From positions 6,483,042-6,547,041 of the forward strand of contig JAJEKV010000054.1 in NCBI GenBank assembly GCA_021234155.1: a DNA stretch of 64,000 nucleotides. Direction: 5' to 3'. The position numbers and the translations under genes are program-made. Position 1 is the stretch's first letter. Every line of letters begins with the position of its first letter. This stretch comes from Isoetes taiwanensis. Taxonomy: Eukaryota; Streptophyta; Lycopodiopsida; Isoetales; Isoetaceae. Positions 33,676-43,918 of this stretch are shown here, one piece after another. The notes beneath the pieces were generated by a model. That model was not told the origin of the DNA, did not search any database, and saw only the letters and a list, made by a program, of their open reading frames with translations.

Positions 33676-34467
33676 ATGGCTGCCCCAAAATTTCCTACAC
33701 TTCAAGCTACTGCTCCCAGGGAACCGGCTCTTTTCGAGTCAGTATCTTTCTTGACGCCCACTTTCCGTGAAGCCCTTGTTGGCCCGAATCGTGAAGTCGC
33801 AGAACGCCAGAAGCTTTACGAATTTTCACAAATGGAACTTCCGGCTCCAAATCCAGACCAGTTGAAGCAGTTCATCGCTCACATCGTCAACAGCCCGAAT
33901 GGATACACTACAGTGGTCGATGGCACCACCATTTCACTGACCCAGCACCTAATTTCTGAGGTATTCCATATCCCTTTGCAAACCCCTTGTTTATCTTGGT
34001 CTGCCATACAGGATCTAGATGTCACTGAGTTTGGTGCCCCTGCTTATCACGCAAACGTGCATCGCCTGACAAATATTGACAAGCCCCATGAAACTTTTGT
34101 TAAGTTTCTGTGGCGCAAGTTCCTTGGGTATTCTATCAAGAACACCCATATCAATAAGCCTTTCTATAATATAGTGGTCACTGCTACTCGCTCCAACCAC
34201 CACATTGATTGGCCCCAATTGTTGTTCTACCGTCTTCTCCAAGAAGTTGACCGTCTTCGGGCTGCCCCTTCTATCTCTGAAGTTTCCGTGGGAGGCCATC
34301 TTCAAGCCATCATTCGTCATTACTTTCCTCCCACACCTCCTCATTCTCATGATTCCACTCAGCGGTCCCTTCCTCAGACTCACCAAGTCGGCACTTCCCG
34401 CCCTTCTTCTTCTGGTCATGTCAAAATTCCGCACTCACATGTCTTCGTCTCCTCCCTCGCTTTCTGA
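33676..34467 (+). CDS. Extra ORF downstream of pol, unknown function (263 aa)
   Basis: Translation from the Met at 33,676 (MAAPKFPTLQATA) gives 263 residues, ending at 34,467. It is mostly helical-looking, with YEFSQMELPAPNPDQLKQFI, TISLTQHLISEVFHIPL, WRKFLGYSIKNTHINKPFYN and a Ser/Pro/His-rich C-terminus. There is no signal peptide or membrane segment, so it does not look like an envelope. A second frame (about 34,420-34,909) continues as a heptad-rich coiled coil, suggesting that the original protein was longer and a frameshift near 34,430 cut it. I do not recognise the family. The position matches the additional ORFs of Tat/Athila-type elements. Confidence 0.6.
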   Translation: MAAPKFPTLQATAPREPALFESVSFLTPTFREALVGPNREVAERQKLYEFSQMELPAPNPDQLKQFIAHIVNSPNGYTTVVDGTTISLTQHLISEVFHIPLQTPCLSWSAIQDLDVTEFGAPAYHANVHRLTNIDKPHETFVKFLWRKFLGYSIKNTHINKPFYNIVVTATRSNHHIDWPQLLFYRLLQEVDRLRAAPSISEVSVGGHLQAIIRHYFPPTPPHSHDSTQRSLPQTHQVGTSRPSSSGHVKIPHSHVFVSSLAF

Positions 34468-34909
34468 AACAAAGCACTCCAGTTCACACCATGTCTCACT
34501 AGCATCCCAAACAAGGCAACAGCAGGCTCCACCACCACAGCACCCTTGTCAGCTTTTGTATCAGTATCAGCAGGATGTTCAAGCTGCTGCTCTCAAGTTA
34601 CAAGAATCCCAAGAAGCTCTCATGCATGGGGTTCAAACGGCCCTGGAGGTCTCCGACGCGGTTCACCGTGACCTTCAAGCTGCTACCACGCAAGTGAATA
34701 CTTTGGAGACCCAGCTTCAAGACAAGCACGAAGTCTTTTTACAAGCCCGTGAAGATCTCAAGGCTGCCCAAAATCAGATTACTCAGCTTGCCGATCAGCA
34801 GGCACAATTGCAGACCACCATTCAAGAATTATTGGAGCAGGTCAAGGCACGAGAGACTCTTTTGGTTGCCAAAGATAAAGATATTGCCAAACTCAACCGC
34901 CAGATCTGA
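34440..34909 (+). pseudogene. Coiled-coil continuation of the extra ORF
   Basis: This frame is Gln/Ala/Leu-rich with regular heptads from about 34,560 to 34,905 (DVQAAALKLQESQEALMHGV, DLKAAQNQITQLADQQAQLQ, LLVAKDKDIAKLNRQI) and stops at TGA 34,907-34,909. Together with the upstream ORF it resembles a self-associating nucleic-acid-binding or capsid-like protein. That role is inference. Confidence 0.6.
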
Positions 34910-36608
34910 GACCTCTCTCGTAATTACAACACTCAAGCACAAGACCTTACGGTGGCGTGGGCTCAAATTGCCTCTTTGACCTCTCACTCACATCTCTCCA
35001 AGAACGACTACGGAGGTTGAAACAGAAAATTCTTGATGGTGGAGATTGCCGTTAGCCGACTCAATGCTCCCGGGCAATCCTCCTCACATGTAACGACTTC
35101 TCGGAAGCGGGTCCGTGACCGGTCCATATACGTTAGAAAAGGACAACCGGATCCGTGACCTCGAACAACGGCTTACAAACAAGCTATTGATCTGGCGATG
35201 AGGCTCACACCAAACTTGACGGCTATGTTACCATAGCTAGCAACCTGCCTGTTGACTTCCCTGTTCCTTCCAGTTATCTGGATTATGTGGTTGCCCGCCG
35301 CCACCTCTTTCTTCTTCCGAAGTGGCATATGGTGATGGTCCAGTTGATGTTCCCCAGCAAGACCGCAGATTTTCTTTGGATCCGGCGGACCTCTGTTGAA
35401 GACAAAGGTTTATTCTGCGCCCTTTTAGTCTTTGATCTCATTCACTGTAACGATCCGGATATGATCACCTTCAGAGTTGTTCAGCCAATGGCGTACATTT
35501 TTCATGATTTCTATCCGGCCGATAATACGGGACAAATTCGAGATGGGCCACATCAGAACTTTCGGGGTGATCCCACACTTCAATGGTTGCTTTTGGATAA
35601 CAACCCTATGCATGCGATCATGATCGGACACATGCTCTTCATCAAGAATACATGCACGAGCTTGCTCATCATTTGCCTCTCGGGCAAGCTGGTATTTACC
35701 GCAGCGAGATAAGGAAGTATCGGGACATCAGGATCTTCCCTTTGCACAAGTTTATATCAAAGACTGGCGGGGTTACAATCAACTACGTGCTCTCCTGGAT
35801 AGCAAGACAGTCTCCACGGGTTGGGATAGCCCTCCTGTCAACTCTCAGCTCCCTGCTTCTGTTTGGGACCATTGGTGCAAAGCTCTTGATCCGGACCTTG
35901 TCCGTGAATTGTGCCTTGAGCTCGGCAAGACGCATGCATGGTCCGCCATGCGGGCATGGTCCCCCTCTCCCTATGCTTCCACGGGTGTCCCTCCACGCCC
36001 CTTTTGGACCAAGGTCATGGATGGCCATGCGGGATGGACTCCGCCTCAGATCTCGACGGATCTCCGGTGGGATCCCCGTTTTGTACGACGCTCCAATTGG
36101 GAGGATGGTGCCACCCTTGATAACAATACCAATTGGATCTATATTCCCAATGGCGTGGTTGGCAGCGGCCTGCTGATGCTCTTCATGATCTTGACACCTT
36201 CTTGCGGAACGCCGCCACCTCACCGGATCCCCGAGTCCCACCGCCAAAGCTGGTTTTACGTCTGCTGCTCTCAAATGCATCTGGTCAGCTCTTTAAATCG
36301 GCGGCGTCCCATCTTTCCTTTGCAATCCGAATACCGGCGTCGGTGCTTTCGGTCTCGGACTGCCTCCTCATGGAGTGCCGGTTTGTTTCTTACGAAGCCC
36401 GGCGCCTTTGAAGACATGGTGCGCTCTCATTTTCTCATTGATGCTGATCACGCCCTTGGGCTCAACACTCCTCCGCTCTTCAAATACGCCGGGATCTCAT
36501 TGGCACTTACCATAATGGTGCCGTCCTCACCCCCCGTGAGGATCACTGGCCCGATGGCTTCCGCCGCCGAAACACTTCCTCCTTTTCTTCACCACGAAAG
36601 TGTCGTTT
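34910..36608 (+). pseudogene. Degenerate 3' region of the extra ORF
   Basis: Coding-like but broken frames. About 35,770-36,160 reads RGYNQLRALLDSKTVSTGWD, SVWDHWCKALDPDLVRELCL and WTPPQISTDLRWDPRFVRRS. Trp-rich segments suggest a folded domain. The reading changes frame several times and no family was recognised. Confidence 0.5.
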
Positions 36609-36618
36609 TGGTGGGGAG
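36609..36618 (+). other. Polypurine tract
   Basis: TGGTGGGGAG lies directly before the TGTTAG start of the 3' LTR. A purine run here primes plus-strand DNA synthesis in LTR retrotransposons. Confidence 0.8.
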
Positions 36619-37185
36619 TGTTAGTCCCTGCGGCCTCCCGGGTGCGGGACTATTCATGCATACGACGGACCAGATCAAGAACAAGGATCCACAGTCAGCC
36701 ACGGGTCAGCCATCAAAGGCTCAGCAGAAGACCAAGCAGCAGACCACGCAGTCAAAGCCTGCGTCTGTCAACAAGAGGCGCCGCTCAGACAAGTGACGGC
36801 CCATCACCGCCCGCGTCAGCATCAGCGTGATTCTAGGCACTTCAAGAGGCACCGCCAGCATTCCTGCAAATCAGGCCTCCTTCCAGGAGTCGGTACCGAG
36901 ATCAGTCCGAGTGTCTATATTGGGCCAAAGGCCATTGTACTATATATATGAGTAGAGCTAGCACATTCTTCAGTTTTCTCTCGATTGCGAGAGCTCATGT
37001 ATGTTCATCATTGATATCAAGGAAGCTTGTCATTTTCCTCTCATTGTTCTCTTTTGTTCTGTTTTCTTCCTCTTGTTCTCTTTTTGCAAATCCCGCGTGA
37101 CATAGTCCCCCGGATTCTCCTGTTAGATCCATGGGTCCTCACAGAGGGCTGTCTTGCAGGAGTTCCCGAACCCAGACCCCAAACA
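36619..37185 (+). repeat. 3' LTR
   Basis: It starts TGTTAGTCCCTG and ends ACCCCAAACA. It lacks about 33 bp present in the 5' LTR and has scattered substitutions; most of the rest, including ATTCATGCATACGACGGACC, is the same. Confidence 0.93.
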
Positions 37186-37825
37186 GGAAGTTCTTAATGA
37201 ATGCATTTCACCTTCTCCTATAGGGTTGATCATACAAGAAGTGCCTGATTGGAAATTGTTTTTCGAAGTTTATGCTCTTGATATGGAAGGTCAATCTAGA
37301 CCTCTTCAGTACACTTTCTCGGTCATGGAAAATAAGCCAATAATGCAATGGAAGATGAGACCTTCAGCTAATAAATGGAGGCCAGATGAGGGAATACCTA
37401 TATGGCACATAGATGAGAATGGTAAAGCTAAGATTCCCAGGGGTCAACCAAAAGCTCTTAAGCCTTTTGCAGAGGTGGATTTACTGCAAAGCACATTGGA
37501 TGGCAGACATAACCCTGATAATACCAACCTTGCATTGATAGATTATTGGACACGGGTACAGGGATTATTGGGAGAAGTAGACACATCCTCTGATGAACTA
37601 AAAGATGAATGGCTACCTAAGTCTAGGTGGAGAGACTTGATAACATCTGAGAAAGTTGATGATGTGGTTAGTAATAGGCTTAAAAGCCTCCTTAGTCCAG
37701 CATTTAGCACTTAGATCTGAGAATGAGAGCCATATTGGGCAGAACAAATCATCAGGCTTCTTGGGGTTGAAATCCGACCTCCACTGGCCATTAAGGCAAG
37801 TGATTATCCCCCTCTTAAAGAGTAA
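37186..37825 (+). pseudogene. Transposon-type pseudogene, DUF7869-like, 3' half
   Basis: This continues the gene cut at 26,135. The frame from 37,191 reads LNECISPSPIGLIIQEVPDW, WKMRPSANKWRPDEGIPIWH and ALIDYWTRVQGLLGEVDTSS, to a TAG at 37,712-37,714. A shifted frame continues with WAEQIIRLLGVEIRPPL and SDYPPLKE to a TAA at 37,823-37,825, a natural-looking C-terminus. The first 5 bases are the duplicated target GGAAG. Confidence 0.65.
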
Positions 37826-38278
37826 CTAAGCTTCCTTCTCAGTTTGAAGAGTAATGGGAAAATACAGATTGCCCAAAGGCTGGATTTGAGGTAGGATCTT
37901 GCCACGACAAACTCGCTCAATAATCTTCTTAATCTCAGGTAATGGCGGTTTACTTCTTATAATCTTGGCAATAAGGGCCTGATTATCAAGGTCGCAAATC
38001 CGGTTTATCACCTCAGGAATATGGAAGGAGACATAAGCTTGCTCATGCCTCCTAGAGCAAACTATGGCATCAGCATTCCCTAAGGGCGAATCAAGCTTCA
38101 CAGATATCATTGTAGGGGCCTCAGGTATGATCAGTAGTAAGTCTTTAGCCAGTAATAAGAGTTTTTGAGCTAAGAGCAGTACGCCGGGAAAGATTGGGTT
38201 GGCTATGTTTCCACATTGCTGAAAATCAAAAGTCCGACCAGTCATCGGACAAATGTAGATTAGCTCCTCGTATTGCAA
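37826..38278 (-). CDS. Unassigned 150-aa ORF
   Basis: An open frame on the minus strand, beginning MQYEELIYICPMTGRTFDF and including MISVKLDSPLGNADAIVCSR, EQAYVSFHIPEVINRICDLD and QPLGNLYFPITLQ, with a leucine-rich middle (LLLLAKDLLLII). Composition looks like a real protein and not a shadow frame, but I do not recognise it. Its stop abuts the end of the DUF7869-like pseudogene (convergent). It may be a fragment of a further transposon. The upstream part was not found. Confidence 0.4.
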   Translation of the reverse strand: MQYEELIYICPMTGRTFDFQQCGNIANPIFPGVLLLAQKLLLLAKDLLLIIPEAPTMISVKLDSPLGNADAIVCSRRHEQAYVSFHIPEVINRICDLDNQALIAKIIRSKPPLPEIKKIIERVCRGKILPQIQPLGNLYFPITLQTEKEA

Positions 38279-41200
38279 AGCCCTTAACGTAGGAGAAAAA
38301 ATCCGGTGCAGCTGCCTTCATTCGATGATAGACCTCCAGAGTTGCAATATAGGTCTCTCAATGTATTCCCACCAAATATGGTTAGTGTTCACAAGAATAA
38401 CAAACTAAATAATGGTCGGGCTTTCAAGAGAGAAGGAGGATGGGATGGATATGCTGGAGAGGCAGCTAAGGCTTCTAAGGCTAGAGGGCTGGAATCAGGA
38501 TAGAAAACTAAGTACTCCATTCTGAGGCCATATCAAAAGGATTTGTAGGGCTCCAATGTGATATAATCGATGGTTTAAGAAGAATTTAGCTATTGCTGGT
38601 CTGTCTGCACCAAGATATGCAATTCTAGAATCCACCGAGTCAGCATTTGGATCTTGAGTAGTATGGGGGTGCCCCTCTTTGAAGATAATCTCAGGCAAGA
38701 CAGTTTCATCTACTATGAGGGTTCAAATATCGCAAGAGTTCCTTTGAGCCACCCACAGCAGATTTGAAAAGCACTGTAGAAGATAACAAAATACTTTGAC
38801 AGCTCCACTGAAGAGTTAGACGATCCAGAAGCTGAGGAAGTGCTAGAGTTTGAGCAGGAGCAAGCAATCTCAGGGGGAGAGGCAGCCCCATTCAATCTGG
38901 ACATGGATATAAGGCTTTCAAAATACACCAGTTAATACTCGTGTTGAAGGGATATCTCAGAACAATAATTCATCGTTTAACAAATCTACAGATATTCCTC
39001 AATTCATAAGAAAGATGCAAACATATATTATATGGCCCAATGAAAAAATGAAGGTTTAGCTCACCATCGGGTTTAAGTGCATATCCATAGGATCACCGAA
39101 CTCAAACGAATTAATGCAAAGAAATATTTAGAGAAAAACAAGAGCTAAAGCATGTCTCTATAATCATTGGAAAAAGCAAAAAAATCATCAAATATATAGA
39201 AAAGATGCGTATATCCCAAGAATAAGTGTGTTCAGATCTAAAAGCTGATAGGAAACACTTTCATACAAGTTAAAGATTAGTGAGTGATGGAAACAAAAAA
39301 GGACTAAATACAACACAGGAACAAGTTGATGCATATAGAAGCGGTGTTAACTAGGAGAACATGCTGAAGGCAAAACCGTGGATGTGCCAGAACCTTACCT
39401 AAGCAGCGGATTGAAAAAAAAGAACTGGAGAAGGAAAAGGAGAAGGAAAATGCAATCAAGCAATTGCCTAGTTGCTTGGAGGTGACGTGGCATGCTTGTA
39501 CTGGTTGGGCAGGTTAAAGCCCATGGATCAGCAGGTTAACATTGCAAGGGCAGCCGAATCCAGCTGGATCTGAAGCCAACCTGCTAAAACTGAGTCAAAG
39601 GTCGGAACTTTCATGCAAGCACTCGGATGTAGGTAAATTCGTCTATCGGCTTTCTCCAGATGCTAATGTTTGGACAGAAATTATCCTGTAAAAAGAAAAG
39701 AAGAAATGCCCCTTTTGCATAAGGGCAAAGCAGGCACAGATCAGAGAACTGAATCATGACAAAAAGGACAAGGCCGAAAAAGCAATCGATTGTAGGCTGG
39801 AAGCACAAATCCATTTCGGGAAGGTTAGACGCGATTAGGCTAGGACTGTTGCATGGATTGAATAGGCCGGAATTGGTCTTGAGTATTTTGGATTGAAATT
39901 ATAGACTGCCAGAATGATTGATTGTTGGCTAACTCCAGATTTGCTGGAGCTGCAGAATTACAGCCCGATTTGTTGAACCGGGTAGTCATTGGTTCTTGAT
40001 TCAGTTTACAATGACAATGCATGTGCTGCTGAGATCTTGCTCAAAAATAACATGGCCTTCTAGCAAGCAAAAGTTTGAAAATGCGAGGTATGTCTAGGCA
40101 TAATTTAATAGCTCTGCTTCACGATGTGCTGTGCAGATTCTAAAGATCACAATGCCTGCACAAAGAACATACCAAATCCAGAGATACAGGCATAAAGCAT
40201 GAATATATACTGCACAAACATTTATTTCCTGTTTATATGAGCCTGACTAGGACAAACTAGATACCTATGCAGAGGGCAGCAAAATCCACGAGCACAGTAA
40301 TTATGATGGGCTCTCTAGTATGATTGCAAGATGTTAATGAGATTGAACCAGATGCCATGAGTTTACGTGATGCAGAACTTCTAGTAGCATCAAATTATGA
40401 AGGGTTCCGTTAATCTATGGTCCATATCATGCATGCAGCTATGCATTTCGATTTCAAGAATTGCATGGAATATAATTCTCACATATAATGCTGGATTCCT
40501 AGACTACTCAATGGAACATGGAAAGCCGCACTGGAAATTTATCCAAAGACAGCTTCACCCTCTCTTACATTAACGTAGATGCTACCTCTAATTATCTGGC
40601 AACACTACTCCAACAATCAGAAAAATGCGCAATATTGCCCAAGTTCGATGCAACAAAAAGCCAAAGAGATGGCAACCAGAATCTTGAATGCATGTGCTCT
40701 ATCCAGAACGATTTGGCCAGAAATAAAGGAAGCTTTAAATTCTAAAAATTGTAACTCCATCCTGCACAAATGAAATGCACAAAACTGACATCTTAGTAAC
40801 AAAGAAAATTTGAATCATGGCCTCCAAGGCAAAGATCGGTAAATATGGCTCCAAGTCCGCCGATTTTCAACAACATGAGCAGTCTGAGCAAACAAACAAA
40901 TACATGAAGAGCAATGTGAGGAAGGTATTTCTCAAACTCAACTCGCATGCATATACCAGAAGTAGATAAGTAAAATATGTACCTGCTAGATGGACAAGCT
41001 CATACCTGCATTTGTGCAAGTAGCATAGGACAAAATCCCATGCATCCACGCAAGTAGCATGTAGCATATAGAGGAAGCGTCAACAAGGAATCGGAAAGAG
41101 ATAGTAGCATGAGCTACTTTGGGAAGAGGCTGGAAAGGATCAGGCAAGGTAAGCAAAAGGGTACGGAAGAGGAAAGCAAAGGATAATGAAAGAGATACTG

Positions 41201-42103
41201 CTGTGAGAAGACGCTGATAACTAGCCACAAGAATGACGAGCACATATATAGCTGCTCGTCCCGTCCCAGAATAACGATCTGAGGGCTCGGACCGATGCCA
41301 TAGTTGAGTCTACATTATCATGAGGAGGTCAATAACTAATCAAGCTATAGAAAACATGTTTCCTTTTATTCATCCTTATTGTTGGAATTATGTTACAAAG
41401 GATTGTCACAGAATTGACTTTAGAAATTACAGCATTAGAAACTGATGTGGAAAGAAAGTGGTAGTTCAACGAAGAGACGAACTTTTTGTTTGATCATCCA
41501 TATTTTGTTCTTTACTTGGTCTACCTCACACTTTTCCAAGTAATTTTACTTGTCTACTATCTTATTTCATGACAATCTTTCCTCTTTTTATTCCACTTAA
41601 GATTTTCAACATATAGCAAATCCTTGTCAATAAGATCATGAAGGCTTATGCCAACAAAAGTGCAAAGGAATTGTATAAGTAATATAAGCAGTGTTTTTTA
41701 GTATATGGCTAACTCAACGCTTTAACCTAAGAAGCACATCATTTTTCTTAGTGTTCATAAACTTAGATCGACCTTGGCATGATGAAATACAAGACAAGTT
41801 TAATCTAGACTGTGTAAACTTACTGAATGTCAGTTATAATGATGTCGAAATTATAATGATGTCGAAACATATTTGCTTTCAAATACTTTGCAACTCCTTT
41901 GTTCTTTCCTAGGCTAAGTACTTTGTATCTCCATTATTCTATCCTAGGGTGGCGTAGTATATTCAAATACTACAATGTCAGAACAAATGATAGCTCCTAT
42001 GAAACCACTAGTAAAAGAGCACACTATAATGCCATTGATGTTTCTACTTGTAGATCGTCATATCCTTGATGTCCTTTGTGACATTATTACACATGTGATG
42101 AAG
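38279..42103. other. Non-coding interval with weak coding traces
   Basis: Coding-like fragments on the plus strand occur near 38,300-38,500 (LPSFDDRPPELQYRSLN) and 38,930-39,030 (NKSTDIPQFIRKMQTYIIWP), probably old transposon sequence. On the minus strand a TATA-like TATATAG near 41,245 precedes an 85-codon hydrophobic frame (41,243-40,986) that I cannot identify. Nothing else is supported. Confidence 0.45.
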
Positions 42104-42320
42104 TAAAAAAAGAAAAAGAAAAAGAAAAAGAAAAAGAAAAAGAAAAAGAAAAAGAAAAAGAAAAAGAAAAAGAAAAGAAAAAGAAAAAAAAAAAAAAAAA
42201 AGAAAAAGAAAAAGAAAAAGAAAAAGAAAAAGAAAAAGAAAAAGAAAAAGAAAAAGAAAAAGAAAAAGAAAAAGAAAAAGAAAAAGAAAAAGAAAAAGAA
42301 AAAGAAAAAGAAAAAGAAAA
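42104..42320. repeat. (GAAAAA)n hexanucleotide microsatellite, about 215 bp
   Basis: About 35 near-perfect hexamers on the plus strand are broken once by a pure A-run (42,187-42,200). This is an uninterrupted polypurine strand. Confidence 0.97.
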
Positions 42321-42693
42321 TTACGTAAGTATTATGCAGGACCTTTCACCTTCTTGCACTTTATGTAATGTGGGAACTTGCAAGCTTGTAACTTATTATT
42401 GTTTGTATTTGTTCCTATTATATACGATTTAACAATTTAAAGTTTAATCCTCAAATAACAAGTACATGAATAGCCTATAGGACAACCAACTCCCATTTCA
42501 AAGGTGTTATGGACATTAATAAAGTTTTGTTTACTTCTGCCTCAACAATGTTCAAATATTATTAGCAAACCTCCCTTCTCATGTTCTCAAAGAAACATGC
42601 TAATACCATTAACAGTTTAGATGCAACAAAAGCATAGACAGCCAAACTATTTTCTAAAATATTCAATGTAAGAAACTGAACCAAACTAATGAA

Positions 42694-43139
42694 GAGAATA
42701 GAATAGAATAGAATAGAATAGATTTTTTATCGTCCATGGAGGCCAATTGGCCTATGGGACCCAAACAAAAAGAGAGCAGCAAGCGTATTACTGTCAGGAT
42801 TAAAAAAACCCTGCCCAGAAGGGTTTTCGAGGGAAAAACCTTAGCAGTAATAAGTATGCTGGCACACTGTACAATTGTATATGACAATTCAATACGTCCC
42901 GGAAGACACAACTGAGTCCGTGCATCCATAACCAGGTATGACCCCAACAAGCCCACGTACACCGTATTCAATAACTCATGCAACGACTGGCCAGTCACTA
43001 GTAACCGAACATACCGCACTCGGATATGGGCAAATGCTGGGCAGATATGGAGGGCATGATATTCATCTTCAATGGCGCCATTGTGGCAACACTGACAAAG
43101 CCTCTCCTCCCGTGCTTCTGGGCAAATGGGTGTATAACT
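42694..43139 (-). mobile_element. LINE copy C (family 1), 5'-truncated 3' end
   Basis: Read on the minus strand it matches LINE copy B from RYVRLLV.GQ.LHELLNT through VGLLGSYL and VMDARTQ to the 3' UTR stem-loop, GGGTCCCATAGGCCAATTGG and the (ATTCT)n tail (plus strand 42,694-42,722, five TAGAA units). It is 5'-truncated at about 43,139, where it meets the tail of copy D. Confidence 0.85.
42786..42852 (-). other. 3' UTR stem-loop of LINE copy C
   Basis: Outer arms TATTACTG / CAGTAATA with inner GGGTTTT / AAAACCC pairing, at the same distance from the tail as in copies A and B. Confidence 0.7.
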
Positions 43140-43140
43140 A

Positions 43141-43236
43141 CTAGAATAGAATAGACTAGAATATATTTTTTAATGTCCACGTAGATCAATAGGTTGTGGG
43201 ACCCATTCAATGAGCTAGAACAACGTAGAAATCTCA
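43141..43236 (-). mobile_element. LINE copy D (family 1), 3' end only
   Basis: A second 3' terminus on the minus strand: GGGTCCCACAACCTATTGAT, then a GTGGACATTAAAAAATATATT block and an (ATTCT)-type tail (plus strand 43,142-43,164). It is diverged from copy C by roughly a fifth of positions. Copy C is inserted at, or immediately beside, this tail. Confidence 0.7.
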
Positions 43237-43734
43237 AACATAGATAAACATATGCTAAAGATGAAATCGTTGTTTGGAATAAACAAGCTTAAAGGTTAGT
43301 TTTAGGGTTTCCTTTGGATGGAGAAGAAATACTAAGTAGAAAGATACAAAAAATTATGCTAAGGTTTCTATATCACAACATTGAGTATAGGTTAATTACT
43401 TTATAAATATGCCAGGCCTATGCATTGATCATCTCAAAACCATTAAGTATATTCTTGCTATATCTTGCAGAAGCAAGCTCAAGTATCACCAAAGTAACAT
43501 CGCTGGATTCTCTAAATCGTAGCCTTTCATATAATTGCATCGTGCCAAGTCGACTTTTTTTGTTCTTCTTTTTAAAATTCCATAAAACGGATCGTGCCTC
43601 CTCAGCCTATTTAATGGCTCGAAGCATTCTTTTTATCATATCACTTCCGCAATTTGCTCATCCATGACCTAAGGTGATCTTCAGATCGTGCACTAGCTCA
43701 TTTTAGCTCTGCCACTACCATGTGTTACTCATGA
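43237..43734. other. Spacer upstream of the copia remnant
   Basis: No gene recognised. The 5' limit of the truncated copia element falls somewhere near 43,735. Confidence 0.5.
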
Positions 43735-43918
43735 TCAGAACATACCAGTAACTAACGACCATGAGGTAGCTGAAGCAAAGGGTGGTCGTGGGAAAAGAAC
43801 CAATACCCAAATACTGCAAGATGAAGCATAGGTTAGTACTGAACTCTATGGTAGAGATCCTTCTGGAAGGAGTAGGAGATTAAAGAATAATTCTGCAGAA
43901 ATAAATCTAGTTGAAATA

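Larger units (their letters stand above)
26136..37185 (+). mobile_element. Ty3-type LTR retrotransposon, full length but degenerate (11.05 kb)
   Basis: LTRs of 590 and 567 bp start TGTTAG and end CCAAACA, with a 5-bp duplication outside. The order inside is Pro-rich gag with capsid and zinc knuckles, aspartic protease, RT, RNase H, integrase (HHCC, D-D-E, GPY/F module), then 3.9 kb after pol with an extra ORF and coiled coil. Integrase after RNase H is the Ty3 (gypsy) order. No chromodomain follows the GPY/F module, so this is a non-chromovirus type (Tat/Athila-like position of an extra ORF). Every domain has frameshifts or stops, so the copy is inactive as it stands. Confidence 0.92.

Noticed and set aside
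33676-34467. Envelope gene of an endogenous retrovirus
   Set aside because: No signal peptide, membrane segment or cleavage site is visible; a coiled coil follows. Left as an unknown accessory ORF.
37826-39120. Endogenous pararetrovirus fragment
   Set aside because: Considered because of the odd ORF and coding traces, but no RT, coat Cys motif or movement-protein signature could be found.
41240-41256. TATA box and promoter of a minus-strand gene
   Set aside because: TATATAG is there, but the following 85-codon frame has no recognisable protein and the region is AT-rich, so chance is likely.
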